DNA of 64,000 nt from JAKVJE01 sp047722305 (GCA_047722305.1 JBDNYM010000001.1:1-64000), one strand, 5' to 3'; positions 16,450 to 27,313 are shown, numbered from the stretch's first letter. Made by a program: numbers and translations. The notes: generated by a model not told the origin, from the letters alone.

Positions 16450-17779
16450 GCTCAGGCTCCTTCCCGTCCGGCCGGTCCGGCTCGTCCGGTCCGGCTGTCT
16501 CGTCCACCGCCGAGGTCAGCGGGATGTCGGCGTCGAGCACCCAGCACTCGCCGTGCGGCCGGCTGCTGATGGTGCCGCCGACGAGTGCCGCCCGCTCGGC
16601 CATCCCCAGGATGCCCCAGTGCTGTGCGCCGGGGCCCTGCCCCGGCGAGCGTTGCGCAACGTGGCCTTGCCCCGTTGCGTGCTGTGCGCCGGGGTGGTGC
16701 GCTCCGGCAGGTACCGCCCGCACCCCGGCGGGCAGCGCGTTCTCGACCCGCAGCCGGACGGGGGCGCCCCAGTCGAGGGCGACCCGCACCGCCTGGGCGT
16801 GGTCGCCGTGTCGCAGCGCATTGGTGAGGCCTTCCCGCAGCAGGTGGGCGATGGTGCGGTAGGTCGGAGAGGTGATCGGCGCCGCCTCCCCGGTGACGGC
16901 CAGTTGCACATCCAGCCCGGTGGCGCGCACCTGGGCCAGCAGCGTGTCGATGGTGGTGGGCGTGCTGCCGCCGTGGGTGCCCTCGTCGGAGCGCAGCCGG
17001 GCCAGCAGCGAGCGCACGTCGGTGAGGGCGGAGCGCCCCACTGCGGAGATCTGCTCCAGCGACTCGCGGGCGGGGCCGGGCAGGTCGCGCGTGGACAGGC
17101 GGACGCCGTCCGACAGGCTGACGATGACCGACAGCGAATGGGCGAGCACGTCGTGCATGTCTCGTGCCAGGTCGGTGCGTTCGCGGGCCGACGCGGCCTG
17201 GCGCTGGGCGACGAGGGTCTCGGTCTTGCCCGCCCGGTACCGGTCCCAGGTGAAGGCGAGGGTGCCGGCCGTCCAGGCCAGGCCAAGGCACAGCAGCGTC
17301 GCGACGCCGCCGGTGACCAGGGCGATGATCCGGTCTGTGGTCGTGATGTTCGCCAGGGACCGGTTCGAGAGCATGCTCGGATAGGTGAACAGCGAGATGA
17401 ACACGGCGGCGACCACCGTGCCGACCCCGACCGAGACGAGTGCCAGATGGCGGACCCGGCGATCCCCCCACCGCGCCGCCCAGTAGACGCTGAGGATGGC
17501 CACCACGGTCGGCCAGAACACCGGCGCATCGTGCCCGGCAAGCATCTGCACCCCGGCCGACACCCAGGCCAGGGCGAGCGCGAGCCCGGGGCGGGTGCGG
17601 TGGACGCCGATGACGGCGCAGCAGATGAAAGTGGCGGCGATCTCCGCCCACACCGGGGCGCCACGAGGGACGGAGGTGTCCGCCCAGGCCAACAGCAGGG
17701 CCAATGCGGTGAGCAGCCCGGCGGCCGTCCAGGTCAGGACGGTGTGGTGACGGTCGATCCAGGCGAACACATCCCCCAC
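16439..17779 (-). CDS. HisKA_3 sensor histidine kinase
   Basis: A membrane sensor of the NarL-partner type. Several hydrophobic helices fill about residues 10-165, followed by a dimerisation helix with the phospho-accepting His in ARDMHDVLAHSLSVIV, and an ATPase domain with the N-box EGLTNALRHGDHA and G-box GILGMAERA. Between N- and G-box an insert of about 35 residues (PGAQH repeated 20 residues apart) is unusual. The GTG at 17779 is chosen because it leads straight into the first membrane helix; a GTG at 17902, directly after the msrB stop, would add 41 low-complexity residues. Length is about 446 residues with this start. Confidence 0.8.
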   Translation of the reverse strand: MGDVFAWIDRHHTVLTWTAAGLLTALALLLAWADTSVPRGAPVWAEIAATFICCAVIGVHRTRPGLALALAWVSAGVQMLAGHDAPVFWPTVVAILSVYWAARWGDRRVRHLALVSVGVGTVVAAVFISLFTYPSMLSNRSLANITTTDRIIALVTGGVATLLCLGLAWTAGTLAFTWDRYRAGKTETLVAQRQAASARERTDLARDMHDVLAHSLSVIVSLSDGVRLSTRDLPGPARESLEQISAVGRSALTDVRSLLARLRSDEGTHGGSTPTTIDTLLAQVRATGLDVQLAVTGEAAPITSPTYRTIAHLLREGLTNALRHGDHAQAVRVALDWGAPVRLRVENALPAGVRAVPAGAHHPGAQHATGQGHVAQRSPGQGPGAQHWGILGMAERAALVGGTISSRPHGECWVLDADIPLTSAVDETAGPDEPDRPDGKEPEHDS

Positions 17780-17902
17780 GCTACCGTCACGCGCTGACGC
17801 GGCGGGGACGGGCGGGGCCCAGCGGTCCGGGGGATCGGGCCGGGCGCCGCCGCAGTGATCGGGTCCGGGGACATCCGCCGCAGCCTCGGACCCCGCCGGC
17901 AC

Positions 17903-18331
17903 TCAGGAGGCGGCGAACTCCAGGCTCACGGCGTTGATGCAGTACCGCTGTCCGGTGGGAGTCTGGGGCGCATCGTCGAACACATGCCCCAGGTGCGAGC
18001 CGCAGTTCGCGCAGCGCACCTCGGTGCGGCGCATCCCGTGCGAGGTGTCGGTGTGCAGGATCACGGCATCGGTGTCGCGCGGGTCGTAGAAGCTGGGCCA
18101 TCCGCAGCCCGACTCGAACTTGGTGGTCGAGCGGAACAGCTCGGCTCCGCAGGCCCGGCAGCGGTAGATGCCCTCCCGATGTTCGTCGAGGACGTCCCTC
18201 CCGGACCAGGGGGCCTCGGTGCCGGCCTGCCGCAGCACGGCGTACTGCGCGGGGGTGAGGCGGCGGCGGTACTCGTCTTCCGTGGCGGGATCCGACGTGG
18301 GCTGCGACGACGATGATGGCTGCTGGGTCAT
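17903..18331 (-). CDS. msrB: Peptide-methionine (R)-S-oxide reductase MsrB
   Basis: Reduces methionine-R-sulfoxide in oxidised proteins. The 142 residues include the two zinc-binding CxxC pairs (CRACGAELF and CANCGSHLGHVF), the substrate region GCGWPSFYD and the catalytic cysteine in RYCINAVSLEF. Length and motif order match stand-alone MsrB. It lies directly upstream of the histidine kinase on the same strand. This placement could tie methionine repair to the sensing and efflux module, or be fortuitous. Confidence 0.93.
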   Translation of the reverse strand: MTQQPSSSSQPTSDPATEDEYRRRLTPAQYAVLRQAGTEAPWSGRDVLDEHREGIYRCRACGAELFRSTTKFESGCGWPSFYDPRDTDAVILHTDTSHGMRRTEVRCANCGSHLGHVFDDAPQTPTGQRYCINAVSLEFAAS

Positions 18332-18419
18332 GGGGTTCCTCCCATCCGGGTGGGTCCTGGAGATCCGAACAGGCTAGCCCGCTACACTGACTGCCAGCAG
18401 AGAGCAGAGAGGGGCCTCG

Positions 18420-18674
18420 GTGACCCGGCAGCAGCCGCATCCTCATGCGCTCACAGCGTTGCAGCAGTCGGTGTTGGAGTTCGAGCGTCGCTGGCAGGGG
18501 TCGGCCGAGGTCAAGGAGGATGCGGTGCGCGAGCAGTTGGGTCTCACCCCCGTCCGCTATCAGCAGGTGCTGCAGGGACTGCTCGACGATCCGCACGCGT
18601 TGCAGGCCGACCCGGTGCTGGTGCACCGGCTGCTGCGGCTGCGGGATGCGGTGCGCAGCAGAGGAGGACGATGA
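18420..18674 (+). CDS. DUF3263 domain protein
   Basis: A small actinobacterial protein of 84 residues, probably a DNA-binding helix-turn-helix type by its helical pattern: LTALQQSVLEFERRW, then DAVREQLGLTPVRYQQVL and LHRLLRLRDAVRSRGG-like helices. DUF3263 proteins are found next to LytR_C proteins and groEL in this phylum, as here. A GTG start at 18420 is used. It overlaps the next gene by one base. Molecular function is not established. Confidence 0.8.
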   Translation: MTRQQPHPHALTALQQSVLEFERRWQGSAEVKEDAVREQLGLTPVRYQQVLQGLLDDPHALQADPVLVHRLLRLRDAVRSRGGR

Positions 18675-19285
18675 TGGCCGAGGCATATCCGCACGACGAA
18701 TTCGACGACGTCGAGCCGAACGGGCGGCTCGGGGCGCACCGCAGCCCGAAGCGGGATCGCGGCTGGCTGCGGGCGCTGATCGTCCTGGCTCTGGTGGTGG
18801 CGCTCATGGTGGCCGGGCTGAGCGGCCTGCAGCTGCTCGGCGGGGGCACGAGCGCGGGCACGCAGTCTTCCACCGCCTCCCCGTCGCGCTCGTCGGCCCG
18901 GGCGAGTGCGTCGGCATCCGTCAGTTCCACCCCCGAGGCGACGGCGTCGGCGTCATCCGAGGCGGCGAGCCCCAGCCTGGTGCCGTTCCCGTCTGATCCG
19001 GCCGCGGCGAAGGCGCTGGAGGTCCGGGTCGTTAATGCAGCTGCGCCGACCGGCTCGGCGGCGTACGTGCAGTCAGTGTTGCAGAACGCTGGTTGGAACT
19101 CGACGACGATCGGGAATTCTCCGAATTCGAACTACGTGAATTCGTTCGTCTACTACACGGGGCCGGCCGATCGTGGCTCGGCGCTGCAACTCGCCCAGGC
19201 GCTGAACATCCCGGCCGCCCGCGTGCAGAGCGGGCAGTACGGCGCGCCGCTGGTGGTGGTGCTGGGCAGCAGTTTCAGCCAGTGA
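18674..19285 (+). CDS. LytR C-terminal domain (LytR_C) membrane protein
   Basis: A 203-residue protein with one membrane anchor (ALIVLALVVALMVAGLSGL, about 36-54), a Ser/Thr/Ala-rich extracellular linker (60-105) and a C-terminal LytR_C domain (VRVVNAAAPTGSAAYVQSVL, AQALNIPAARVQSG, PLVVVLGSSF). The LytR_C domain also occurs at the end of cell-wall glycopolymer ligases; alone it may bind cell wall or related proteins. GAGGAGG at 18661-18667 is best spaced for the ATG at 18674; an ATG at 18671 adds one residue. It forms a two-gene operon with DUF3263. Confidence 0.85.
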   Translation: MAEAYPHDEFDDVEPNGRLGAHRSPKRDRGWLRALIVLALVVALMVAGLSGLQLLGGGTSAGTQSSTASPSRSSARASASASVSSTPEATASASSEAASPSLVPFPSDPAAAKALEVRVVNAAAPTGSAAYVQSVLQNAGWNSTTIGNSPNSNYVNSFVYYTGPADRGSALQLAQALNIPAARVQSGQYGAPLVVVLGSSFSQ

Positions 19286-19397
19286 TCCTCGACTGGTCTG
19301 GGGCCGACCCGCATCCGATCTGCTGCTGATCCGCGGCCGGCACCGGCCGACCGGAGGCTGCCCTGTGCCGGCGGCGTCCGCCGAACGCGCTCGTGGG

Positions 19398-19424
19398 CTT
19401 GCACTCGCCCCGGGGGAGTGCTAA
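19398..19424 (+). promoter_or_regulatory. CIRCE operator 1 (HrcA site), overlapping groEL promoter
   Basis: CTTGCACTC and GAGTGCTAA flank a 9-base spacer (19407-19415), close to the CIRCE consensus TTAGCACTC-N9-GAGTGCTAA. The left arm contains TTGCAC (19399-19404) and the right arm leads into TAATTA (19422-19427), which with 17 bases between them make a good sigma-A-type promoter. HrcA bound here would block it. Confidence 0.85.
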
Positions 19425-19433
19425 TTATGGATG

Positions 19434-19460
19434 TTGGCACTCGCCCTAGGCGAGTGCCAG
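19434..19460 (+). promoter_or_regulatory. CIRCE operator 2 (HrcA site)
   Basis: A second inverted repeat, TTGGCACTC and GAGTGCCAG, again with a 9-base spacer (19443-19451). It lies 9 bases after the first CIRCE and likely within the groEL leader, giving tandem HrcA control of this groEL gene. Spacing is conserved while arm ends differ from consensus. Confidence 0.75.
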
Positions 19461-19499
19461 AAGAAACGTTTTCGACGTCCAGGAGGGACGAATAGTCTC

Positions 19500-21118
<1,619 letters not shown>

Positions 21119-21125
<7 letters not shown>

Positions 21126-22873
21126 TCGACTGATTCGGGGCCGGGCTTCGCGCCCGCCCCGTCCGGTCCGGCGGGCGGCTGACTCTTCGCGGAGTCGGTC
21201 GCCCGCTTTTCGTCTGTCCCGGTGTCCGATGCCGTCGGCTGGTCGGAGATATGGGGCAGCTCGATGCGGAACGTGGCGCCGCCACCTGGGGTGTCGTGCA
21301 CCGACACGGTGCCATGATGCGTGCGCACGATGGCATCCACGATCGACAGCCCCAGCCCGGTGCCGCCGGTCTCGCGGGTGCGGGACGTGTCGGCCCGCCA
21401 GAAGCGCTGGAAGATCTTGTCGCGGATCTGCTCGGGGATGCCGTCGCCGTGGTCGCGCACCTCGAAGAATGCGCCGTCGCCGAGATACCCGCAGGCGAGT
21501 TCGATGGGACTGCCGGCGGGCGTGTAGCGCAGAGCGTTGCCGGTGAGGTTGGTCATGACCTGCTGCAGCTTCTCGGGCTCGCCGCGCACGATGACGGCGG
21601 TCGGCACCGTCTGGGGGACGGCCGCGAGGTCCTCCGTGGTGTCGGTGTCGCCGTGTCGGCGGCGGCGAGTCCAGGTGGGACGGCGGATGCGGCCGGTGGC
21701 GCGGGTGGTCGCCTCCGGCAGGGGACCGGTGTCGGTGTCGTTCTCCGCGCTGGCCCCGGCCGCCGGTGCCGCCTCGGCGCGATGCCCGGGGGCGGGCGGC
21801 CCGGAGACGGGCACCACGGTGAACTCGCGGTCGGGCTCCCGCACTCGGGCGTCCATTGCCACGGCCTCCGCCAGGGCGATGAGGTCGGTGTCCTGGGCGA
21901 CCAGCGGTTTGGGATCGTCGAGGCGGGCGAGTTCCAGCAGGTCCTCGACGAGATGTCCCATGCGGATGGCCTCATGCTCGATGCGGTCCATCGCCTTGGC
22001 GACGTCGTCGGGGTCGGTGATGGCACCCATCCGGTACAGCTCCGCGTAGCCGCGCACGCTGACCAGCGGTGTGCGCAGCTCGTGGCCGGCGTCGGCGACG
22101 AAGCGTCGCATCTGGGCGATGGTGGCCTGCCGGTCGGCGAAGGCGTGCTCGATGTCGTCGGACATGGCGTTCAGCGAGGCGTTGAGGCGTCCCACCTCGG
22201 TGACGGGGTTGGCGCCGGGCAGGCGCGAGCTGTAGTCGCCCTCGGCGATGCGGATGGCGGCGCGCTCGGCCCGCCGCAGTGGCGAGAACAGGCTCTCGGC
22301 CAGCCACCAGCCGAACAGGCCGCTGGCCAGCAGCACCAGCAGGCCGAAGGTGAAGAAGATCAGCTGATACTGGGCCAGCGTGGTCTCGACCGACGAGGTG
22401 GGCAGCGCCACCACCAGCGCGCCGGCGCCGTCGTCGGTGGTGGCGAGCACCCGCCAGCCGTTGTCGCCGTTGGCGCTGGTGACGTTGAACGGGCTGCCGT
22501 TCTCGATCTGCTTGACGTGAGTGCGCGGCGACACCGCGCTGATGGTGGGCAGGTCGCGCTCGTTGAGGCCGTACGGCTTGAAGCCGCTGAGTCCCTGCCC
22601 GTCGGCATCGAAGTACATCACCAGGTACTGGCTGGGCAGCAGGCCGCTGACCCGGGTGAGGCGGTCCTGCGCCTCGCTGGCGGGAACGTTGTTGAGGACC
22701 TGGGCGGTGGACTCGAGCTGCTTGTCGAGCTGCGCGGTGAGGTAGTTGCGCAGCATCGACTGGGTGCCGACGCTTGAAACGACGAGGCCCAGGGCGACCA
22801 GGAGGAGGATGAGGCCGGTGATCTTGGCCCGCAGCGACGTCCCGTTCCAGACCCGCGCGATACGCGCGTACAT
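21119..22873 (-). CDS. PhoR/TcrY-like sensor histidine kinase
   Basis: A two-membrane-helix sensor of 584 residues. The first helix is ITGLILLLVALGLVVSSV (18-35), an outer sensor region follows to about 175, then a second helix (IFFTFGLLVLLASGLFGWWL) and a HAMP linker (SPLRRAERAAIRIAEGDY). The phosphorylation site is FVADAGHELRTPLVSVRGYAE. The ATPase domain has NALRYTPAGSP (N-box), RDHGDGIPE and GGTGLGLSIV. A low-complexity insert of about 70 residues (370-435; Ala, Arg, Thr rich) splits dimerisation and ATPase domains. It lies 4 bases after its response regulator. Confidence 0.9.
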
Positions 22874-22877
22874 CAGG

Positions 22878-23573
22878 TCAGGCCTTGGCCGCGGGCTCTT
22901 TGAGCAGGTACCCGAATCCGCGCTTGGTCTGGATGACCGGCTGGTCGGTCAGCGGGTCGAGCTTGCGCCGCAGGTATGAGATGTACGACTCGACGATGCC
23001 GGCGTCACCGTTGAAGTCGTACTCCCAGACGTGGTCGAGGATCTGCGCCTTGGACAGCACCCGGTTGGGGTTGAGCAGCAGGTAGCGCAGCAGCTTGAAC
23101 TCGGTGGGGCTCAGCTCGACCTCCTTGCCGCCGACGGTGACCTCGTGGGTGTCCTGGTCCATGACGATCTCGCCGACCCGGATGACGGCCTCGTCGTCGG
23201 CGTCCATGGTGCGGCGCAGGATGGCGCGGATGCGCGCCACGATCTCGTCGAGGCTGAACGGCTTGGTGACGTAGTCGTCGCCGCCCACGGTCAGGCCGGT
23301 GATCTTGTCTTCCGTGGAGTCTTTGGCGGTGAGGAACAGGATGGGCGACGCGTAGCCGGATTCGCGCAGCCGCTTGGTGACGCTGAACCCGTTCATGTCG
23401 GGCAGCATCACGTCGAGGATGATGAGATCGGGCTCCTCGTCGAGGACGGCGGAGATGGTCGCGGCGCCGTTGCCGACGGCCCGCACGGCGAATCCGGCGA
23501 AACGCAGACTTGTGGACAGCAGGTCGCGGATGTTGGGTTCGTCGTCGACGATCAGGATCTTGGGAGTACTCAT
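22878..23573 (-). CDS. PhoP/TcrA-like OmpR-family response regulator
   Basis: A 231-residue DNA-binding regulator. The receiver (5-118) has VDDEPNIRDLL, the phosphoacceptor Asp in LIILDVMLPDMNGF, FLTAKDSTEDK and YVTKPFSLDE. The winged helix (about 135-228) contains LSPTEFKLLRYLLLNPNRVL, SYISYLRRKLD and TKRGFGYLL, very close to mycobacterial PhoP/TrcR-like proteins. The ATG at 23573 is preferred; an upstream in-frame extension is possible. Regulon is not evident from context. Confidence 0.9.
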   Translation of the reverse strand: MSTPKILIVDDEPNIRDLLSTSLRFAGFAVRAVGNGAATISAVLDEEPDLIILDVMLPDMNGFSVTKRLRESGYASPILFLTAKDSTEDKITGLTVGGDDYVTKPFSLDEIVARIRAILRRTMDADDEAVIRVGEIVMDQDTHEVTVGGKEVELSPTEFKLLRYLLLNPNRVLSKAQILDHVWEYDFNGDAGIVESYISYLRRKLDPLTDQPVIQTKRGFGYLLKEPAAKA

Positions 23574-23683
23574 GCTCTCTATTGTCTGCATGATATCTGA
23601 GCGCATCCTGAACGATGCCTTATGGTTTCCCAGGCGAGGGCGGCCAGGGGCGAGGCGGTGGGGCGGCGCGCGCCGTGTTGTCC

Positions 23684-25354
23684 TCAGCTCGCCGCGACCG
23701 TGCTCGTCGGGTCGCTGGCGGGCGTCGCGTCGAGTTCGTCGGCGTCGACGATCTGATATCCGTAGCCCTGCTCGGCCAGGAACCGTTGCCGGTTGAGCGC
23801 GAAGTCCTGCTCGATGGTGTCGCGGGCGACCACCGAGTAGAAGGTGGCGGAGCCCCCGTCGTCCTTGGGGCGCAGGATGCGGCCCAGTCGCTGGGCCTCC
23901 TCCTGGCGGGAGCCGTACGAGCCGGAGATCTGGATGGCGACGCGGGCCTCGGGAAGGTCCACCGAGAAGTTCGCCACCTTCGACACCACCAGCACGTGCA
24001 GCTCGCGCTGCCGGAAGCGTTCGAAGAGTTCCTCCCGTTCGGCGGTGGGGGTGCGGCCGGTGACCACCGGGGCCTGGAGGGCGGCGGCGACCTCGTCGAT
24101 CTGGTCCAGGTACTGGGCGATGACCAGCACCTGATCGTTGCGGTGCCGCTCGACCAGCCGACGCACGACGCCGAGCTTGGCAGGGCACGTGGCGGCGTAG
24201 CGGTAGCGGTCCTGGTCGCCGAGGGCGGCGTATTCGAGGCGCTCATTCTCGGTGAGCTCGACGCGCACCTCCCGGCACACGGCCGGGGCGATGAACCCCA
24301 TCGACTCGATGTCCTTCCACGGCACGTCGTAGCGTTTGGGGCCGATCAGCGAGAACACGTCGGTCTCGCGACCGTCCTCGCGCACCAGGGTGGCGGTGAG
24401 CCCCAGCCGGAGGCGGGTCTGCAGGTCGGCGGTCAGCTTGAACACGGGGGCGGGCAGCAGGTGCACTTCGTCGTAGACGATGAGCCCCCAGTCTTGTGCG
24501 TCGAGCACGCCCAGATGGGCGTACTTCGAGCCGCGGCGAGAGGTGAGGATCTGATAGGTGGCGATGGTGACCGGGGCGATGTTCTTCTGCTCGCCCGAGT
24601 ACTCGCCGATGTCGTCGGGGGTGAGGCTGGTGCGGGCCAGCAGCTCGGCGCGCCACTGGCGGGCGGCGACCGTGTTGGTGACCAGGATGAGCGTCTTGCG
24701 TCCGACGGCCGCCATCGCCCCGGCGCCGACGATGGTCTTGCCGGCCCCGCAGGGCAGTACGACCACGCCGGATCCGTGCTCGACGAACCGGGCGACGGCC
24801 TCGCGCTGGTAGGGGCGCATGCTCCAGCCGTCTTCGGCGAGCTGGATGGGGAACGGCTCGCCCGGCGTGTAGCCGGCGTCATCGGCGGCCGGCCAGCCGC
24901 GGCGCAGCAGCTGCTGCTTGAGCTGGCCGCGGGCCCAGTCGCCCACCTCCCAGGTGTGCTGGTCGATGCGGACGCCGAGCAGCTCGGCGATCTTCTTGTT
25001 CTGCGAGATCTCGATCAGCACGGCGGGGTCGTCGCTGCGCAGCAGCAGGTGCCCGTCCTGGCGCACGATGCGCAGCACCCCGAAACGGCGCATCGCGTCG
25101 GTGATCTCGCGCTCGACGGCACTCGGCACCGGGAACTTCGCGTACCGCTCCAGGATGCCCACCACATCGTCCCGGGTCATGCCGGCGGCCTGCGCGTTCC
25201 ACAGCCCGAGCCGCGTGATGCGGTAGGTGTGGATGTGCTCGGGCGCCCGTTCGAGTTCGGCGAACGACCCGAGGTCGTGGCGGGCGGCCTCCGCTTCGGG
25301 GTGGTCGAGTTCGAGCATGACGGTGCGGTCGCTCTGGACGATCAGCGGTCCCAT
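23684..25354 (-). CDS. XPB/Rad25-like DNA helicase
   Basis: A superfamily 2 helicase of 556 residues, the bacterial relative of eukaryotic XPB. An N-terminal damage-recognition-like region precedes motif I LPCGAGKTIVGAGAMA, motif Ia VTNTVAARQWRAEL, motif II DEVH (in LIVYDEVHLLPA), motif III LGLTATLVREDG (with the RED motif VREDG characteristic of XPB), and C-terminal motifs VSKVANFSVDLPEA and RQEEAQRLGRILRPK. It overlaps the helicase-C partner gene by 13 bases, an arrangement conserved in actinobacteria, suggesting a role in repair or transcription-linked unwinding. Confidence 0.93.
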   Translation of the reverse strand: MGPLIVQSDRTVMLELDHPEAEAARHDLGSFAELERAPEHIHTYRITRLGLWNAQAAGMTRDDVVGILERYAKFPVPSAVEREITDAMRRFGVLRIVRQDGHLLLRSDDPAVLIEISQNKKIAELLGVRIDQHTWEVGDWARGQLKQQLLRRGWPAADDAGYTPGEPFPIQLAEDGWSMRPYQREAVARFVEHGSGVVVLPCGAGKTIVGAGAMAAVGRKTLILVTNTVAARQWRAELLARTSLTPDDIGEYSGEQKNIAPVTIATYQILTSRRGSKYAHLGVLDAQDWGLIVYDEVHLLPAPVFKLTADLQTRLRLGLTATLVREDGRETDVFSLIGPKRYDVPWKDIESMGFIAPAVCREVRVELTENERLEYAALGDQDRYRYAATCPAKLGVVRRLVERHRNDQVLVIAQYLDQIDEVAAALQAPVVTGRTPTAEREELFERFRQRELHVLVVSKVANFSVDLPEARVAIQISGSYGSRQEEAQRLGRILRPKDDGGSATFYSVVARDTIEQDFALNRQRFLAEQGYGYQIVDADELDATPASDPTSTVAAS

Positions 25355-27063
25355 CGGTCTCCTTCGATTCGCAGCGCGTCGATCGCGGACAGCGGCAGGG
25401 TGCGCTCGGTCTCGGTGCTCGGGTCGGCGGCGCGCAGGCGGTTGTGGCTGATGCTGCGGGGATGCAGCACGAAGGTCTGCACCTTGCCTCCCGGCATCGT
25501 GACTCGCGCTTCGAGGGCAGCGTGATGCTTGATCGCCCACGAGACCAGACGCTCCTGAGGCGGTGGCTGCAAGAGATGCGGGAGATCGACGGCGGAGTCG
25601 TCGCGCTCGGCCGGGGACGGGCCGGCAGCAACTGCGGGCGGTACCGAGGCGTCGTCCGGCGGCTCCGGGAGATCGGTCGACGCCGGATGCCGTGCCTCGC
25701 TGAGCGCCGCCATGACCGCGGGCAGGGGGCTGCGGGTGAACAGCTCGGTCTCGGCGCGGCGGGTGAGCGCGAGCAGCCGCAGCCGCTGGTCGACCAGGAG
25801 CGTCTCCGCCAGGGCCGGCGTCTGGCAGCGCAGGCCGGTGCCGCCGGGCACCGGCGTGACAACGATGCGTCCCATGGCGGCGATGGTGTCGTTGACCAGG
25901 TACCGCAGCGGCTGGGGGACGCCGGTGGCGGACATCTCCTCGAACCGGCGCAGGATGTCGGCCGCCTCGAACCCGTGCGCGTGCGCGCTGGCGACTGTCT
26001 CCGCGGTCACCTCGTAGGTCTCGGCCTGGGCCAGTGCGAGCGGGCGCGCGACCCACGACAGGAACTCGGCCACCGGCGGGGCCGAGACCCCCGGTACCAC
26101 GATGCGGAGGTCGTCCTGCAGATAGGCGTTGCCGGCCGGCGGCGCCCAGTCCACCGGCGGGGTCTGCCCGGTCAGAAGGGCGCGGCCGGCCGGGGTCAGC
26201 GCCTGATCGGCATCGAGGACGCCGGTCGCTGCCCAGTCGTCGCGCAGCTGTCGCAGCTCCGGGCGCAGCCAGTCGTCGCCGAACGGCCAGGCGGCGTGCG
26301 CGCGCTCCGCCAGGTCGGCGAACGCTTCGCCGTGCCAGGTCGCGAGCAGCTCGTGCAGCGGCCCGTCGGGGCGGGCGCCGCGGGCGACGGCCAGCCAGCG
26401 GCGGCCGGGGTCGGCGTCGCCGAGCCAGTCGGCGGCGGCCGCGGCGACCTCGAAGCGGCGCTCGACCCGGCGCAACAGGCCGCTGCGATGCAGCAGGCCG
26501 GTCAGGCTGCGCACGGTGCCGGGGTCGGCGTCGGCCAGGGCGCCGACGTCGCTCGCGTCGGCCATCGCCAGCCGGCCGTCGCCGATGGCAGTGAGGGGCT
26601 CGCGCTGCGCGCAGACGATCAGGCGCTGCATGAGGGTGAGCGCGTCTCCCGCGCCGAGGGCCGATGGGACATCGGGGTCGGCTGCGGGAGGCTGCCCGCC
26701 GCGCTCCGCCTCCGTCGTCCAGGCCGCGTCCACCTCGGGCAGCAGTTCGGCGGTGTCGGGGGCGCCGGTGGCCAGCAGCAGCACTCGGGCCATATGCAGG
26801 CCCGCCGCGTCTGGCCGCTCGCCCGCGCGGATCGCCTGCACGGCATCCACCGCGGCGGCCGGGGCCGTGCGCAGCCGGTGCTGCACCTGGCTGTGGTCGG
26901 CGGCCATCTCGGCCAGCTCCAGCGCATCGGCGGCATGGGCCAGTTCGGGGGAAGTCTGCACGGCGGCGCGGATCTCGTCGTCGCTCAGGGCCCGGGCCGC
27001 CCGCAGATAGGCGAGGGTCGGCTGCGCGTCGGTCGCGGCCGCCCGATCAGTGGCGTTCGGCAC
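25342..27063 (-). CDS. Helicase-C-associated protein paired with XPB
   Basis: A 573-residue protein without Walker motifs. The N-terminal two thirds are helical and rich in Ala and Leu with winged-helix-like repeats (LTGLLHRSGLLRRVERRFEV, LTPAGRALLTG), and the C-terminal part resembles the helicase-associated XPB/Ssl2 domain (DDLRIVVPGVSAPPVAEFLS, SWAIKHHAALEARVTM). It is the standard upstream neighbour of the actinobacterial XPB helicase and is likely its partner subunit. A Pro/Ala linker interrupts residues 455-490. Its start lies inside the end of the 88-residue membrane gene. Confidence 0.82.
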   Translation of the reverse strand: MPNATDRAAATDAQPTLAYLRAARALSDDEIRAAVQTSPELAHAADALELAEMAADHSQVQHRLRTAPAAAVDAVQAIRAGERPDAAGLHMARVLLLATGAPDTAELLPEVDAAWTTEAERGGQPPAADPDVPSALGAGDALTLMQRLIVCAQREPLTAIGDGRLAMADASDVGALADADPGTVRSLTGLLHRSGLLRRVERRFEVAAAAADWLGDADPGRRWLAVARGARPDGPLHELLATWHGEAFADLAERAHAAWPFGDDWLRPELRQLRDDWAATGVLDADQALTPAGRALLTGQTPPVDWAPPAGNAYLQDDLRIVVPGVSAPPVAEFLSWVARPLALAQAETYEVTAETVASAHAHGFEAADILRRFEEMSATGVPQPLRYLVNDTIAAMGRIVVTPVPGGTGLRCQTPALAETLLVDQRLRLLALTRRAETELFTRSPLPAVMAALSEARHPASTDLPEPPDDASVPPAVAAGPSPAERDDSAVDLPHLLQPPPQERLVSWAIKHHAALEARVTMPGGKVQTFVLHPRSISHNRLRAADPSTETERTLPLSAIDALRIEGDRWDR

Positions 27064-27313
27064 GGCGCTCGCGGACCACTTTGAGGATGCTGCTGGTCAC
27101 CATCGCGACGATGGCCAGGGGCAGGCCGATCAGCGGCATGATGGCGACCACGACCATCCAGATGCTCTCGATTCGCCACTGACTGGCGTTGAGCCAGGTC
27201 ACGACCATGCACATGGCGGAGAGGATCAGCAGCGCCGCGGCGACGATGGGCAGGATTTGCGTGAGCGGTCTGGACCGGGAGGACGACGCCCCCCGCTGCT
27301 GTATTCTGCTCAT
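27047..27313 (-). CDS. Small two-helix membrane protein (88 aa)
   Basis: Begins MSRIQQRGASSSRSR, then two hydrophobic segments (ILPIVAAALLILSAMCMVV and IWMVVVAIMPLIGLPLAIV) and a basic end (VVRERRAERH). It overlaps the helicase-associated gene by 17 bases. TATTCT lies exactly where a -10 would sit for a transcript starting at the ATG, so a leaderless mRNA is possible. No family is recognised. An ATG upstream at 27403 would add residues with poor coding character. Confidence 0.6.
   Translation of the reverse strand: MSRIQQRGASSSRSRPLTQILPIVAAALLILSAMCMVVTWLNASQWRIESIWMVVVAIMPLIGLPLAIVAMVTSSILKVVRERRAERH

Noticed and set aside
23615..25525. A 636-codon plus-strand open frame opposite the XPB helicase
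   Set aside because: It mirrors the helicase gene in antisense; its residues are Gly/Val/Asp/His-rich without motifs, as expected for the opposite strand of a high-GC gene.
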